A stretch of DNA of 37,592 nt from Clostridia bacterium (GCA_017502305.1 JAFVVG010000057.1:1-37592), one strand, 5' to 3'; shown: positions 29,408 through 37,521, counted from the first letter of the stretch. The notes: generated from the letters alone by a model not told the origin. Translations and numbers: made by a program.

Positions 29408-29904
29408 ATGGTCAGATCATTCTCCTGCTGGATGGCGGTGGCGCGGCGCACCAACAGCTCCAGGGCGTAGGCCACCAGGGCGATGCACGAATAGGCGATG
29501 GCAAACAGCAGCAGCAAGTACACGAAGGGGAGCGCGAAGCCATTCACCATGGCGAAGGCCAGCAGCAGCGCGAGGAACAGCGTGCCGCCGCAGATGCCGC
29601 AGCACACAGCAATGCGGTGCATACCCTTCTCGTTGGCGGGGGTGAAGGCGGTGCCGAGCTTCAGCCGCTGGCACAGGGTGAAGAAATGGTACAGCGCGCC
29701 GTATGAAAACACCGATACGGCGGCGACGGTCAGCAGGCCGACCACAGCATAGCCCACATAGGCATAATTCTGTTCATCCATGAAGTGGCCGAAGGCGGAA
29801 AAGCCCCAGCCGCCAAGGAACACAGCGGCCACCGTGCCCACAAGGGCGATCAGCACAGCCGCGGCCTGCAAAAGAGTGAAAACCAGGTTAGTACGTTTGT
29901 TCAT
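29404..29904 (-). CDS. DUF2975-like multi-pass membrane protein
   Basis: 166 residues from ATG 29904. Four membrane segments (about 6-30, 47-70, 100-122, 128-150) with the DUF2975 layout: two helices, a short soluble loop LCQRLKLGTAFTPANEKGMHRIA, then two more. That loop (..GTPFT..NVKRIR.. in relatives) is the family's best mark. DUF2975 genes usually sit with a YozG-type regulator, as here. GAGGTG lies six bases before ATG 29904; the ATG at 29922 has no ribosome binding site. First gene of the operon; its end overlaps the next start as ATGA. Confidence 0.83.
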   Translation of the reverse strand: MNKRTNLVFTLLQAAAVLIALVGTVAAVFLGGWGFSAFGHFMDEQNYAYVGYAVVGLLTVAAVSVFSYGALYHFFTLCQRLKLGTAFTPANEKGMHRIAVCCGICGGTLFLALLLAFAMVNGFALPFVYLLLLFAIAYSCIALVAYALELLVRRATAIQQENDLTI

Positions 29905-29922
29905 TTGAATCACCTCGTCCAT

Positions 29923-29951
29923 ACGATATCACATATATTTCTGTTTGTCAA
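29923..29951 (-). promoter_or_regulatory. SigA-type promoter of the DUF2975/XRE operon
   Basis: On the minus strand TTGACA (29951-29946), 17 bases, TATCGT (29928-29923). Confidence 0.78.
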
Positions 29952-29957
29952 CATAAA

Positions 29958-29976
29958 TTTATCGAAAATCGATAAA
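29958..29976. promoter_or_regulatory. Perfect 19-base palindrome, candidate operator
   Basis: TTTATCGA-AAA-TCGATAAA: 8-base arms, 3-base centre, six bases upstream of the -35 box of the DUF2975/XRE operon and 85 bases before deoC. It is a probable site for the operon's own XRE regulator or for a deoC regulator. It has no T-run and is unlikely to be a terminator. Confidence 0.6.
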
Positions 29977-30061
29977 AAATCATCAGGAAACAGAAAAGAA
30001 GGAATTCGCGGGGGCGGGGGAGAATCATTCCGTAACAGTGTGTTATAAGGAGGTCATCCCC

Positions 30062-30793
30062 ATGTCCATTACGCCTCATGATATTGCCAAGATGCTCGAC
30101 CACTCCACCCTGCAGCCTTTCCTGACGGAAGAAGACATCCGCAAGGGCTGCGAGCTGGCCCTGAAGTACGATTGCGCCAGCGTGTGCGCCCGCCCCTGCG
30201 ATGTACCGATCCTGGCCGAAATGCTGAAGGGCAGCGACGTGAAGGTCTGCACCGTGATCGGCTTCCCCCACGGCAGCCACGAGACCGCCATCAAGGTAGC
30301 CGAGGCCAAGCTGGCCCTGGAGGAAGGCTGCCAGGAGCTGGACATGGTGCTGAACATCGGCAAGATGATCCACGGCGACCATGACTATGTGAAGGGCGAG
30401 ATCAAGCAGATCGCCGACCTGGCCCATGAGCAGGGAGCCATTGTGAAGGTAATCCTGGAGACCTGCTACCTCACCGATGAGCAGAAGAAGATCGCCTGCC
30501 GCCTCAGCGAAGAAGCCGGCGCTGATTTTGTGAAGACCTCTACCGGCTATGGCAGCAAGGGCTGTACCATCGACGACCTGAAGCTCATGCGCGCAGCGGT
30601 GTCTGCCCATGTGCGGGTGAAGGGCTCCGGCGGCATCCGGGATCTGGATACCGTGCTTTCCGCCCGTGCCGTGGGCGCCAGCCGCTGCGGCGTTTCCGCC
30701 ACTGCCAAGATCATGGAGGAGGCGGAAGCCCGCTATGCCGAGGGCAAGCTGGTGGAAGCGGAGTCCATCAAAGAGATGGAAGGCGGTTACTAA
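30062..30793 (+). CDS. deoC: Deoxyribose-phosphate aldolase
   Basis: 243 residues. TIM-barrel class I aldolase with the catalytic residues in place: Asp94 in QELDMVLNIG, Schiff-base Lys158 in DFVKTSTGYG and Lys187 in VRVKGSGGI; the N-terminal MLDHSTLQP is typical. It splits 2-deoxyribose-5-phosphate into glyceraldehyde-3-phosphate and acetaldehyde, the last step of deoxynucleoside use, in the cytoplasm. AAGGAGG lies eight bases before ATG 30062. It stands alone before a strong terminator; no clear promoter is visible, though one should lie in 29977-30050. Confidence 0.97.
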   Translation: MSITPHDIAKMLDHSTLQPFLTEEDIRKGCELALKYDCASVCARPCDVPILAEMLKGSDVKVCTVIGFPHGSHETAIKVAEAKLALEEGCQELDMVLNIGKMIHGDHDYVKGEIKQIADLAHEQGAIVKVILETCYLTDEQKKIACRLSEEAGADFVKTSTGYGSKGCTIDDLKLMRAAVSAHVRVKGSGGIRDLDTVLSARAVGASRCGVSATAKIMEEAEARYAEGKLVEAESIKEMEGGY

Positions 30794-30798
30794 GCCGC

Positions 30799-30836
30799 AA
30801 AAAAGAACGCTGTGCGTGTGCACAGCGTTCTTTTTT
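30799..30836. terminator. Bidirectional terminator between deoC and degV
   Basis: A perfect 16-bp stem (30799-30814 with 30821-30836; core GAACGCTGTG/CACAGCGTTC), loop CGTGTG, with A and T runs on both flanks. Confidence 0.93.
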
Positions 30837-30847
30837 GATGGAATCAT

Positions 30848-31675
30848 TTAGCCTTCGTAGCCGATGAGGATGCCGCCGTCCTCAGCGTAGAAGCTGACCA
30901 GGCCCCGGGCCTGATAGACCTGGATGTCAGCGTCGGGCGCGATCTCGCGGATGAGGCCGGTCATAATTTCTGCCAGTCTGGGATTGTTGTGGGCGATGCG
31001 TACCTTGCCGCCCTTGAAGCCGTGGCTCTTCATCACGTCGATCAGGCCCTGCTGGGTGCGCTTTTCGCCCCGGCACTTGCTCACGGGCTGCAGAGTGCCT
31101 ACGTCGCTGGCGATGCCCACAATGCGGATATTGAGCAGGCCTGCCAGGGCGGCCACCGCAGGGCTGACGCGGCCGTTGTTCACCAGGCTGCGCAGGCTTT
31201 CCAGGGCGAAGGTCAGGTGGGTGGTCTTCTGATATTCGGCGATCATTTTCTCAATGGCCTCAAAAGTGTAGCCCTCCTGGTGCCACTGGGCCAGCTTTTC
31301 GATGAGCAGCACCATTTCAGGGCCGGTGGAGAGGGAGTCCACCACCAGCACCTTGCGCTCGGGGTGCAGGCGCAGGTAGTCCTCTTTGGCGATCATGGCC
31401 GCATTGCAGGAGCCGCTCAGGTTGCTGGTGATGGCCACACAGACCACCTCATCCGCCTCGCCGAAGGCTTCGCGCCAGGCGTCGGGATTGGGGCAGGCAG
31501 TGGTGCTGCGGCCCTTGTAGGTGGCCAGGTAGTCCAGCATCTCACGGGGGTTCAGGGTAGCGTCGTCCACAAAGGTACGCTCGCCTGCCATGATGCTCAG
31601 GGGCACGGAGGCAAAGTCCGCACCGTCAAAAACCAGCAGATCGCTGGAGGAATCGGCTACAATTTTAAATGCCAT
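30848..31675 (-). CDS. DegV family fatty-acid-binding protein
   Basis: 275 residues. KIVADSSSDLL at the N-terminus, VVCVAITSNLSGSCNAA near residue 78 (the Ser-x-x-Ser loop that holds the carboxyl group), VDSLSTGPEMVLLIEKLA near 113 and the two-domain pattern ending EIAPDADIQVYQARGLVSFYAEDGGILIGY are typical. DegV/FakB proteins carry fatty acids to the FakA kinase for phospholipid synthesis. An AAGG-type site precedes ATG at a long distance, so translation may be modest. Its promoter spacer holds a near-perfect palindrome and its leader another, and a DUF1836 gene is divergent, a common neighbour of degV in Firmicutes. fakA is not in the window. Confidence 0.93.
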   Translation of the reverse strand: MAFKIVADSSSDLLVFDGADFASVPLSIMAGERTFVDDATLNPREMLDYLATYKGRSTTACPNPDAWREAFGEADEVVCVAITSNLSGSCNAAMIAKEDYLRLHPERKVLVVDSLSTGPEMVLLIEKLAQWHQEGYTFEAIEKMIAEYQKTTHLTFALESLRSLVNNGRVSPAVAALAGLLNIRIVGIASDVGTLQPVSKCRGEKRTQQGLIDVMKSHGFKGGKVRIAHNNPRLAEIMTGLIREIAPDADIQVYQARGLVSFYAEDGGILIGYEG

Positions 31676-31704
31676 GCGGAAATAACCTTCTTACATTCGT
31701 AATA

Positions 31705-31727
31705 CATCGGTTTTCAAAAAACCGATG
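31705..31727. promoter_or_regulatory. Inverted repeat in the degV leader, candidate operator or hairpin
   Basis: CATCGGTTTT (31705-31714) and AAAACCGATG (31718-31727) are perfect inverted arms around CAA. It lies just after the predicted degV start site. It shares GGTTTTC-N-AAAAAC with the palindrome at 31745-31762. Confidence 0.55.
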
Positions 31728-31737
31728 AACTGGTTTG

Positions 31738-31766
31738 ACTATAACAGTTTTTCGAAAACCTGTCAA
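31738..31766 (-). promoter_or_regulatory. SigA-type promoter of degV with a palindrome in its spacer
   Basis: On the minus strand TTGACA (31766-31761), 17 bases, TATAGT (31743-31738). The spacer is nearly filled by CAGTTTTTCGAAAACCTG (31745-31762), palindromic except for one pair, an ideal repressor site. Confidence 0.85.
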
Positions 31767-31805
31767 GGGGTTTTCGTATGTGTTACAGTATATTCATAAA
31801 CCTGA

Positions 31806-31834
31806 TTGACGTTTTTTGTATCCTGCTTTATAAT
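31806..31834 (+). promoter_or_regulatory. SigA-type promoter of the DUF1836 gene
   Basis: TTGACG (31806-31811), 17 bases, TATAAT (31829-31834). Confidence 0.85.
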
Positions 31835-31858
31835 GATAAAGCAAAGGAGGCACCAACC

Positions 31859-32368
31859 ATGGCTATCCGCATTGAGGATTTTCGTATGCCCCGGTTCAGG
31901 GAGATTCCCAACATGGGTCTGTACCTGGACCAGACCATCAAATATATCAACCAGCACCTGGAGCCCCTGGGCTGCATGGAGATCACCTCCTCCATGGTGA
32001 GCAACTATGTGAAGAAGGGCTACATCAAAAGCCCGGTGCGCAAGCAGTATGACGCAGTGCAGATCGCGTATCTGTTCTTTATCGCTGTGGCGAAGAATGT
32101 GCTATCCATGGAAAGCATCGCCAAAATGTTCAGTCTGATGCAGGGCATTTATACCGAGGACGTGGCCTACGATTATTTCTGCTCTGAGCTGGAAAACGTA
32201 CTGAGCTATATCTTTGGCGTGCAGGAGGATATCAGCTATCTGGGCACCACCAATTCCGAGGAGAAGGACATGCTGCGCAGCGTGATTGTGGCGGTGGCCA
32301 ACGTGATTTACGTCAACGACAGGCTGAAGAGCCGTCAGCCGGAACCTCAGCCGGAAGAAGAGGCCTGA
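31859..32368 (+). CDS. DUF1836 domain protein, probable DNA-binding regulator
   Basis: 169 residues. Matches DUF1836: FRMPRFREIPNMGLYLDQTIKYIN at the start, then SSMVSNYVKKGYIKSPVRKQYDAVQIAYLFFIAVAKNVLSM, which reads as a MerR-like helix-turn-helix (residues about 45-85). The C-terminal half is helical and ends in an acidic EPQPEEE tail. DUF1836 genes often stand beside degV, here divergently, and the palindromes at 31705-31762 would be natural targets, though its binding to them is inference. AAAGGAGG lies about eight bases before ATG 31859. The gene has a strong promoter of its own. Confidence 0.88.
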   Translation: MAIRIEDFRMPRFREIPNMGLYLDQTIKYINQHLEPLGCMEITSSMVSNYVKKGYIKSPVRKQYDAVQIAYLFFIAVAKNVLSMESIAKMFSLMQGIYTEDVAYDYFCSELENVLSYIFGVQEDISYLGTTNSEEKDMLRSVIVAVANVIYVNDRLKSRQPEPQPEEEA

Positions 32369-32411
32369 CCGCAGGAATCCGGCCGGTTCCGGGAAAATCC
32401 ATCTGAAAAAG

Positions 32412-32440
32412 ACCGCCGCAGGCATACAGCTTGCGGCGGT
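32412..32440. terminator. Terminator between the DUF1836 gene and murG
   Basis: ACCGCCGCA (32412-32420) pairs with TGCGGCGGT (32432-32440). On the minus strand it is followed by CTTTTTC, so it mainly serves murG; the plus side has a shorter T stretch. Confidence 0.85.
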
Positions 32441-32446
32441 TTGCTA

Positions 32447-33511
32447 TTACTTCTGCACTTCCTCGATCATTTCCAGCACGCGCTGGGTGCCGTCGGCCGG
32501 GGGAGCGGCCTGCATGGCAGCGGTGAGCTGCTCGCGGGCGGCCCAGGTGTCCATCAGGGAGGAGAAAAGGGTTTCGGCGGTCATGTTCTCCTGCAGGAGC
32601 ACGCGGCACAGGCCACGCTTTTCCAGGCTCTGGGCATTGAGAATCTGGTCGCCGCGGCTGGCGCCCTTGGGGTAGGGAACCAGCAGCATGGGCTTGCACA
32701 GGGCCTGGAATTCGCACAGGGCGTTGCTGCCGGCCCGGGAAAGCACCAGGTCGGTGCAGGCCAGGGCATCGGGGAGCTCTGCGCTGAGCATCTCAATCTG
32801 GGTATAGCCGGCGGTACCCCGGAGGCTTTCGTCCAGGTTGCCCTTGCCGCAAAGGTGCGCCACGTCGAAGTGGGGCAGCAGCCGGGGCAAGGCTTCGCGC
32901 AGGGCTTTGTTCACGGCCTGGGCGCCGGAGGAGCCGCCCATCATCATCAGGATGGGTTTGCTGCCGTCAAAGCCCAGCAGGCTCAGGCCCTTGGCACGGC
33001 TGCCATGGAACAGTTCGGGGCGCAGGGGGGTGCCGGTCATCTCTGCCTTGGCGCCCAGGGCCTGGGCGCACTCGGGGAAGGTGGTGGCGATCTTTTTCGC
33101 GAAGGGCTTGCACAGCTTGTTGGCCAGGCCGGGGGTCAGGTCGCTTTCGTGGCAGACCACGGGAATGCGGTTGATCCACGCGCCGAAGACCACGGGTACA
33201 GCAACGAAGCCGCCCTTGGAGAAGGCTACGTCAGGCTTGATCTTTCCCATCAGCGCGGCGGACTGGAACATGCCGGCGATAACCCGGAAGGGGTCGGTAA
33301 AATTCTGCCAGGAGAAATAGCGGCGCAGCTTGCCGCTCTTCACGGCGTGATAGGTCACCCCGGGAACGGAGCGGATCTTTTCCGCTTCCATGCCCTTTTC
33401 GGTGCCGATGTAGTGGATCTCATAGCCCGCTTCCTGCAGGTGGGGGATCAGGGACAGGTGGGGGGTAACGTGGCCCAGGGTGCCGCCGCCGGTGAGAACG
33501 ATCTTTTTCAT
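32447..33511 (-). CDS. murG: MurG: undecaprenyl-PP-MurNAc-pentapeptide-UDPGlcNAc GlcNAc transferase
   Basis: 354 residues, the normal size. GT-B fold with the MurG marks: IVLTGGGTLGHVTPHLSL at the N-terminus (usually GGTGGH), FSKGGFVAVPVVFGAW near 98, LMMMGGSSGAQAVNKAL near 187 and the UDP-GlcNAc site SRAGSNALCEFQALCKPMLLVPYP near 258. It adds GlcNAc to lipid I to make lipid II on the inner face of the membrane. ATG 33511 is preferred, with AAAGGGG about 13 bases upstream; an in-frame ATG upstream has no site and would add an atypical N-terminus. It stands alone here rather than in a dcw cluster, so a second copy elsewhere in the genome is possible. Confidence 0.93.
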   Translation of the reverse strand: MKKIVLTGGGTLGHVTPHLSLIPHLQEAGYEIHYIGTEKGMEAEKIRSVPGVTYHAVKSGKLRRYFSWQNFTDPFRVIAGMFQSAALMGKIKPDVAFSKGGFVAVPVVFGAWINRIPVVCHESDLTPGLANKLCKPFAKKIATTFPECAQALGAKAEMTGTPLRPELFHGSRAKGLSLLGFDGSKPILMMMGGSSGAQAVNKALREALPRLLPHFDVAHLCGKGNLDESLRGTAGYTQIEMLSAELPDALACTDLVLSRAGSNALCEFQALCKPMLLVPYPKGASRGDQILNAQSLEKRGLCRVLLQENMTAETLFSSLMDTWAAREQLTAAMQAAPPADGTQRVLEMIEEVQK

Positions 33512-33554
33512 AAAAAGGTATCCCCTTTGACATGGTAATGGAATCTTCTTTTCC

Positions 33555-33563
33555 AGTATAACA
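33555..33563 (-). promoter_or_regulatory. Extended -10 promoter of murG
   Basis: On the minus strand TGTTATACT (33563-33555), with no good -35 box. It lies 42 bases from the -35 box of the divergent fucosidase promoter. Confidence 0.5.
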
Positions 33564-33604
33564 CAATCCACCGAAGAAAAGAAAGGAAATTTCGTTTTTC
33601 CACC

Positions 33605-33633
33605 TTGGCAAAATGATCTTTTTCAAGTAGAAT
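33605..33633 (+). promoter_or_regulatory. Promoter of the fucosidase-xylosidase unit
   Basis: TTGGCA (33605-33610), 17 bases, TAGAAT (33628-33633). Downstream, CTCCT (33674-33678) faces the ribosome binding site AGGAG (33682-33686) across GAA and could mask it, a possible translational brake. Confidence 0.65.
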
Positions 33634-33693
33634 ACTGGTAGCGCGGGCAACCGCTGAAATACAGATCAATGACCTCCTGAAAGGAGCAAATGC

Positions 33694-35160
33694 ATGGATC
33701 GTCAGGTTTATCTGTCCCAGATCGACAGGGTGATCGCAAACGGCCCTTACAAGGCGGACTGGGCGTCCCTGGCGGAGCGCCCCGTACCGACGTGGTACAG
33801 GGAAAAACGTCTGGGTATCTTTCTGCACTGGGGTCCTTTCTCCGTGCCTGCGTATCATGATTGGTACGCCCGCAACATGTATATCAAGGATTCTCCGGAA
33901 TATGAACACCACTTGAAGCACTGGGGGGCGCACAAGGATTTCGGCTACAAGGATTTCATCCCCATGCTGACGATGGAGAAGTTTGATCCCCAGCAGTGGG
34001 TCAAGGCCTTCCGTGAGGCCGGCGCGGATTACATCGTCCCCGTGGCGGAGCATCACGACGGCTTCCAGATGTATAAGTCCGAATTGTCCTGCTGGAATGC
34101 TGCTGAAATGGGCCCCCACCGGGATGTGATGGGCGATCTTCTGCGGGAGGCAGAGCGTGCAGGGATGACGGTGGGCGCTTCCACCCATCGTGTAGAGCAC
34201 AGCTGGTTCTTTGGCAACGGGAAAGGGTTCGAAAGCGATATTCCCCAGGACGTGCCCAGGGATTCGCTCTATTGGCCCGCGATTCCAGAGCCGGTGAATC
34301 AGCATGACATCCATTCTCCCGGCGGGCCGGATGAGGAGTTCATGACGGACTGGCTCCTGCGCTGCTGCGAGATCGTGGACCGCTACCATCCCCGCATTGT
34401 GTATTTTGACTGGTGGATCCAGCACGAGAGCGTGAAGCCCTGGCTGAAGAAATTCACCGCCTATTACTACAACCGCAGCGAGGAATGGGGCGGCGGCATC
34501 ATCAACTACAAGCATGACGCCTTCCCCTTCGGCGTCGCCGTGCCGGATGTGGAGCGGGGACAGTTTGCCGAGGTGAAGCCTTTCCTGTGGCAGAGCGATA
34601 CCTCTGTGATGCGCAACAGCTGGTGCTATTCCGCCAACCCCATTTACAAGCAGCCCATTGAAATCATTTGGGATCTGGTGGATGTGGTGTGCAAGAACGG
34701 CCGCCTGCTGCTGAACTTCGGCCCCTGCCCGGACGGCTCCCTTTCCGAAAACGACCTGGCCGTATTGAAGGCCATGGCGGAATGGATGAAAGTCAACGGC
34801 GAAGCCATCCACGGCACGGGCATCTGGCGCACGGCCTTCGAGGGCCCCACCGCCGTGGAGGAGGGCCAGTTTGCCGATGGCAAGAGCCGTGATTTCACCA
34901 GCCAGGACTTCCGCTTTACCTGCCGTGGCGGCGATATCTATGCCACCGCCATGCGCTGCCCGGAGGACGGCGTGCTGAAGATTCGCAGCCTGCGGGAGGC
35001 GGATGCCAGCCACAAGCCCCTGTGGCACGGGATTATCCGCAAAGTGGAGGTGCTGGGCCTGGGCGAGGTGAAGTGGAGCCGGGACGGCGAGGCTCTCACC
35101 GTGGAGATGGGAGATTACCGCAGCGACATGCCTGTGGTTGTCAAAGTAATGACTGACTAA
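33694..35160 (+). CDS. Alpha-L-fucosidase (GH29)
   Basis: 488 residues, no signal peptide, so intracellular. GH29 pattern: TWYREKRLGIFLHWGPFSVPAYHDWYARNM near 32-60, DYIVPVAEHHDGFQMYKS near 110, GASTHRVEHSWF near 160, the probable nucleophile Asp239 in IVYFDWWIQ (family form W/Y-F-D), KNGRLLLNFGPCPDGSL near 330 and a beta-sandwich end. The acid/base residue is not clear, as usual in GH29. It removes alpha-L-fucose from oligosaccharides taken up by the cell. AGGAG lies seven bases before ATG 33694. The GH31 gene follows 20 bases downstream. The pairing suggests fucosylated xyloglucan oligosaccharides, or host or plant glycans, as substrate; no transporter is in the window. Confidence 0.92.
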   Translation: MDRQVYLSQIDRVIANGPYKADWASLAERPVPTWYREKRLGIFLHWGPFSVPAYHDWYARNMYIKDSPEYEHHLKHWGAHKDFGYKDFIPMLTMEKFDPQQWVKAFREAGADYIVPVAEHHDGFQMYKSELSCWNAAEMGPHRDVMGDLLREAERAGMTVGASTHRVEHSWFFGNGKGFESDIPQDVPRDSLYWPAIPEPVNQHDIHSPGGPDEEFMTDWLLRCCEIVDRYHPRIVYFDWWIQHESVKPWLKKFTAYYYNRSEEWGGGIINYKHDAFPFGVAVPDVERGQFAEVKPFLWQSDTSVMRNSWCYSANPIYKQPIEIIWDLVDVVCKNGRLLLNFGPCPDGSLSENDLAVLKAMAEWMKVNGEAIHGTGIWRTAFEGPTAVEEGQFADGKSRDFTSQDFRFTCRGGDIYATAMRCPEDGVLKIRSLREADASHKPLWHGIIRKVEVLGLGEVKWSRDGEALTVEMGDYRSDMPVVVKVMTD

Positions 35161-35180
35161 AGTTAAAGGAGAATACGGTT

Positions 35181-37424
35181 ATGCGTTTTTCCAACGGCTA
35201 TTGGATGATCAAGCAGGATTATGTGATGAGCTACGCCACCCAGTGCGTGCGTGCCAACAAATCCGAGAAGGCGCTGCAGGTGATTTCCGCCTGCCGCCCC
35301 ATCAACCACCGCGGCGATGTGCTGGACGGCGGCACCCTGACGGTGACTTTCACCGCCCCCCGCAAGAACATCATCCGCGTGAAGGTAACCCACTTTGCCG
35401 GCGCGAAGATGAAGGATCCCCGCTTTGAGACTTACGAGGAAGACGTGCAGCCTGTGATCGAGGAAGGCGAGAACTTCGTTTCCTTCACCAGCGGCGAGCT
35501 GACCGCCTGGGTGCTCAAGGCCCACGGCCAGTGGCAGGTGGACTATATGGTGGGCGACCGTGTGCTGACCACCTCCGGCTTCCGTGCTATGGGCCGCGCC
35601 CTGAAGAAGGATGGCACCACCTCCTCCCTGCTGCCCCACGGCAAGAGCTATATGGTGGAGTCCCTCATGCTGGACGTGGGCGAGAATGTCTACGGCCTGG
35701 GCGAGCGTTTCGGTGCCTATGTGAAGAACGGTCAGACGGTGGATATGTGGAATGCTGACGGCGGCACCGCCTCTGAGCTGGCGTATAAGAATATTCCCTT
35801 CTATATGACCAACCGGGGCTATGGTGTGCTGGTGGAGAACACCTCCGACGTGAGCTTCGAGGTGGCCAGCGAGAAGGTGGAGCGTGTGCAGTTCTCCCAC
35901 GAGGGCGAAACCATGGTCTATGATATCATCTATGGCGAGACCCCCAAGGGCACCCTGGATCTTTACACCGCCCTCACCGGCCGCCCCGCCCTGATGCCCG
36001 CCTGGAGCTTTGGCCTGTGGCTGTCCACCTCCTTCACCACCAACTATGACGAGGAGACCACCTCCTCCTTCATCGGCGGTATGGCAGAGCGGGATATCCC
36101 CCTGAGCGTGTTCCACTTCGACTGCTACTGGATGAAGGCCTTCAACTGGTGCGACTTCGAATGGGATCCCGATACCTTCCCGGATCCTGAGGGCATGCTG
36201 AAGCGCTACCACGAAAAGGGCCTGCACCTGTGCTGCTGGATCAACCCCTATATCGGCCAGGCCAGCCCCCTCTTCGATGAGGGCATGGAGCATGGCTACC
36301 TGCTGAAGAAGGCCAATGGCGACGTGTGGCAGACGGACATGTGGCAGGCCGGCATGGCCATCCTGGACGTGACCAATCCTGCCGCCCGGGAGTGGTATTG
36401 CTCCTACCTGCGCAGGCTGCTGGACATGGGCATCGACTGCTTCAAGACCGACTTTGGCGAGCGCATCCCCGTCCGGGATATCGCGTATTTTGACGGCTCC
36501 GATGCCCTGCACATGCACAACTACTACACCTTCCTGTACAACAAGATGGTCTTTGATCTGCTCAAGGAAGTCCGGGGCGAGGGCGAGGCCATCCTGTTTG
36601 CCCGCAGCGCCACCGTGGGCGGCCAGCAGTTCCCCGTGCACTGGGGCGGCGACAACAGTGCCTCCTACGTCTCCATGGCGGAAACCCTGCGCGCCGGCCT
36701 GAGCATGAGCCACTCCGGCTTCGGCTACTGGAGCCACGATATCTCCGGCTTCGAGTCCACCGCCCCCGCTGATGTGTACAAGCGCTGGTGTCAGTTTGGT
36801 GTGTTCTCCAGCCACAGCCGCCTCCACGGCTCCACCAGCTACCGCGTGCCGTGGCTCTTCGATGAGGAGAGCAGCGAGGTGCTCCGCAAGTTCGTGAAGC
36901 TCAAGTGCCGCCTGATGCCCTATCTCTACGGTGCGGCGGTGGAGGCCCACGAGCACGGCACCCCCATGATGCGTCCCATGATGCTGGAGTTCTATGACGA
37001 TCCTGCCTGCGAGATGCTGGACCGCCAGTACATGATGGGCGAGAGCCTGCTGGTGGCGCCTATCTTCCGCAAGGACGGTCAGGTGCAGTACTACCTGCCC
37101 GACGGCACCTGGACCTGCCTGCTCACCGGCGATAAGGTGGAAGGCGGCCACTGGCAGACGGAGGTCCACGATTTCATGTCCCTGCCCCTGATGGTGCGCC
37201 CCGGCACCGTGCTGCCCATGGGCAAGTGCGACAGCCGCCCCGATTACGATTATCTGGACGGCCTGGAGCTGCACGTGTATCAGCTGGAAGAGGGCGAAAG
37301 CCGCGTAGTCAGCATCCCTGACCTGAACGGCAAGATCGCCGCCACTTTCACCGTGACCATCAAGAACGGTGAAGCTGTGGTGGAAACCGACAGCACCAAG
37401 CCCTATGCTGTTGTGATGCACTAA
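35181..37424 (+). CDS. yicI: Alpha-xylosidase (GH31, YicI-like)
   Basis: 747 residues, close to E. coli YicI (772), no signal peptide. The N-terminal beta-sandwich has NVYGLGERFGAYVKNGQ near 172; the TIM barrel carries the nucleophile Asp about 424 in CFKTDFGERIP, the acid/base Asp about 491 in FPVHWGGDNSASY, ARSATVGGQ and SGFGYWSHDISGFE. The KTDFGER form marks alpha-xylosidase rather than alpha-glucosidase activity within GH31. It removes alpha-1,6-xylose from xyloglucan oligosaccharides such as isoprimeverose in the cytoplasm. AAAGGAG lies nine bases before ATG. It is the second gene of the unit with the fucosidase; two hairpins follow. Confidence 0.95.
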   Translation: MRFSNGYWMIKQDYVMSYATQCVRANKSEKALQVISACRPINHRGDVLDGGTLTVTFTAPRKNIIRVKVTHFAGAKMKDPRFETYEEDVQPVIEEGENFVSFTSGELTAWVLKAHGQWQVDYMVGDRVLTTSGFRAMGRALKKDGTTSSLLPHGKSYMVESLMLDVGENVYGLGERFGAYVKNGQTVDMWNADGGTASELAYKNIPFYMTNRGYGVLVENTSDVSFEVASEKVERVQFSHEGETMVYDIIYGETPKGTLDLYTALTGRPALMPAWSFGLWLSTSFTTNYDEETTSSFIGGMAERDIPLSVFHFDCYWMKAFNWCDFEWDPDTFPDPEGMLKRYHEKGLHLCCWINPYIGQASPLFDEGMEHGYLLKKANGDVWQTDMWQAGMAILDVTNPAAREWYCSYLRRLLDMGIDCFKTDFGERIPVRDIAYFDGSDALHMHNYYTFLYNKMVFDLLKEVRGEGEAILFARSATVGGQQFPVHWGGDNSASYVSMAETLRAGLSMSHSGFGYWSHDISGFESTAPADVYKRWCQFGVFSSHSRLHGSTSYRVPWLFDEESSEVLRKFVKLKCRLMPYLYGAAVEAHEHGTPMMRPMMLEFYDDPACEMLDRQYMMGESLLVAPIFRKDGQVQYYLPDGTWTCLLTGDKVEGGHWQTEVHDFMSLPLMVRPGTVLPMGKCDSRPDYDYLDGLELHVYQLEEGESRVVSIPDLNGKIAATFTVTIKNGEAVVETDSTKPYAVVMH

Positions 37425-37456
37425 GGGTCATCAAAAAAACAGCCTCCCAACCAGGT

Positions 37457-37495
37457 ATGATGTAAAGGAAGGTTTTATCCTTCCAATCACATCAT
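37457..37495 (+). other. Hairpin without T-run after the xylosidase gene
   Basis: ATGATGT (37457-37463) pairs with ACATCAT (37489-37495), and inside GGAAGG (37467-37472) with CCTTCC (37479-37484). It may be an RNA-processing or stabilising structure, or part of the next gene's leader. Confidence 0.55.
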
Positions 37496-37521
37496 GACTA
37501 CGGCTCGTTTGTGGTGAATGG

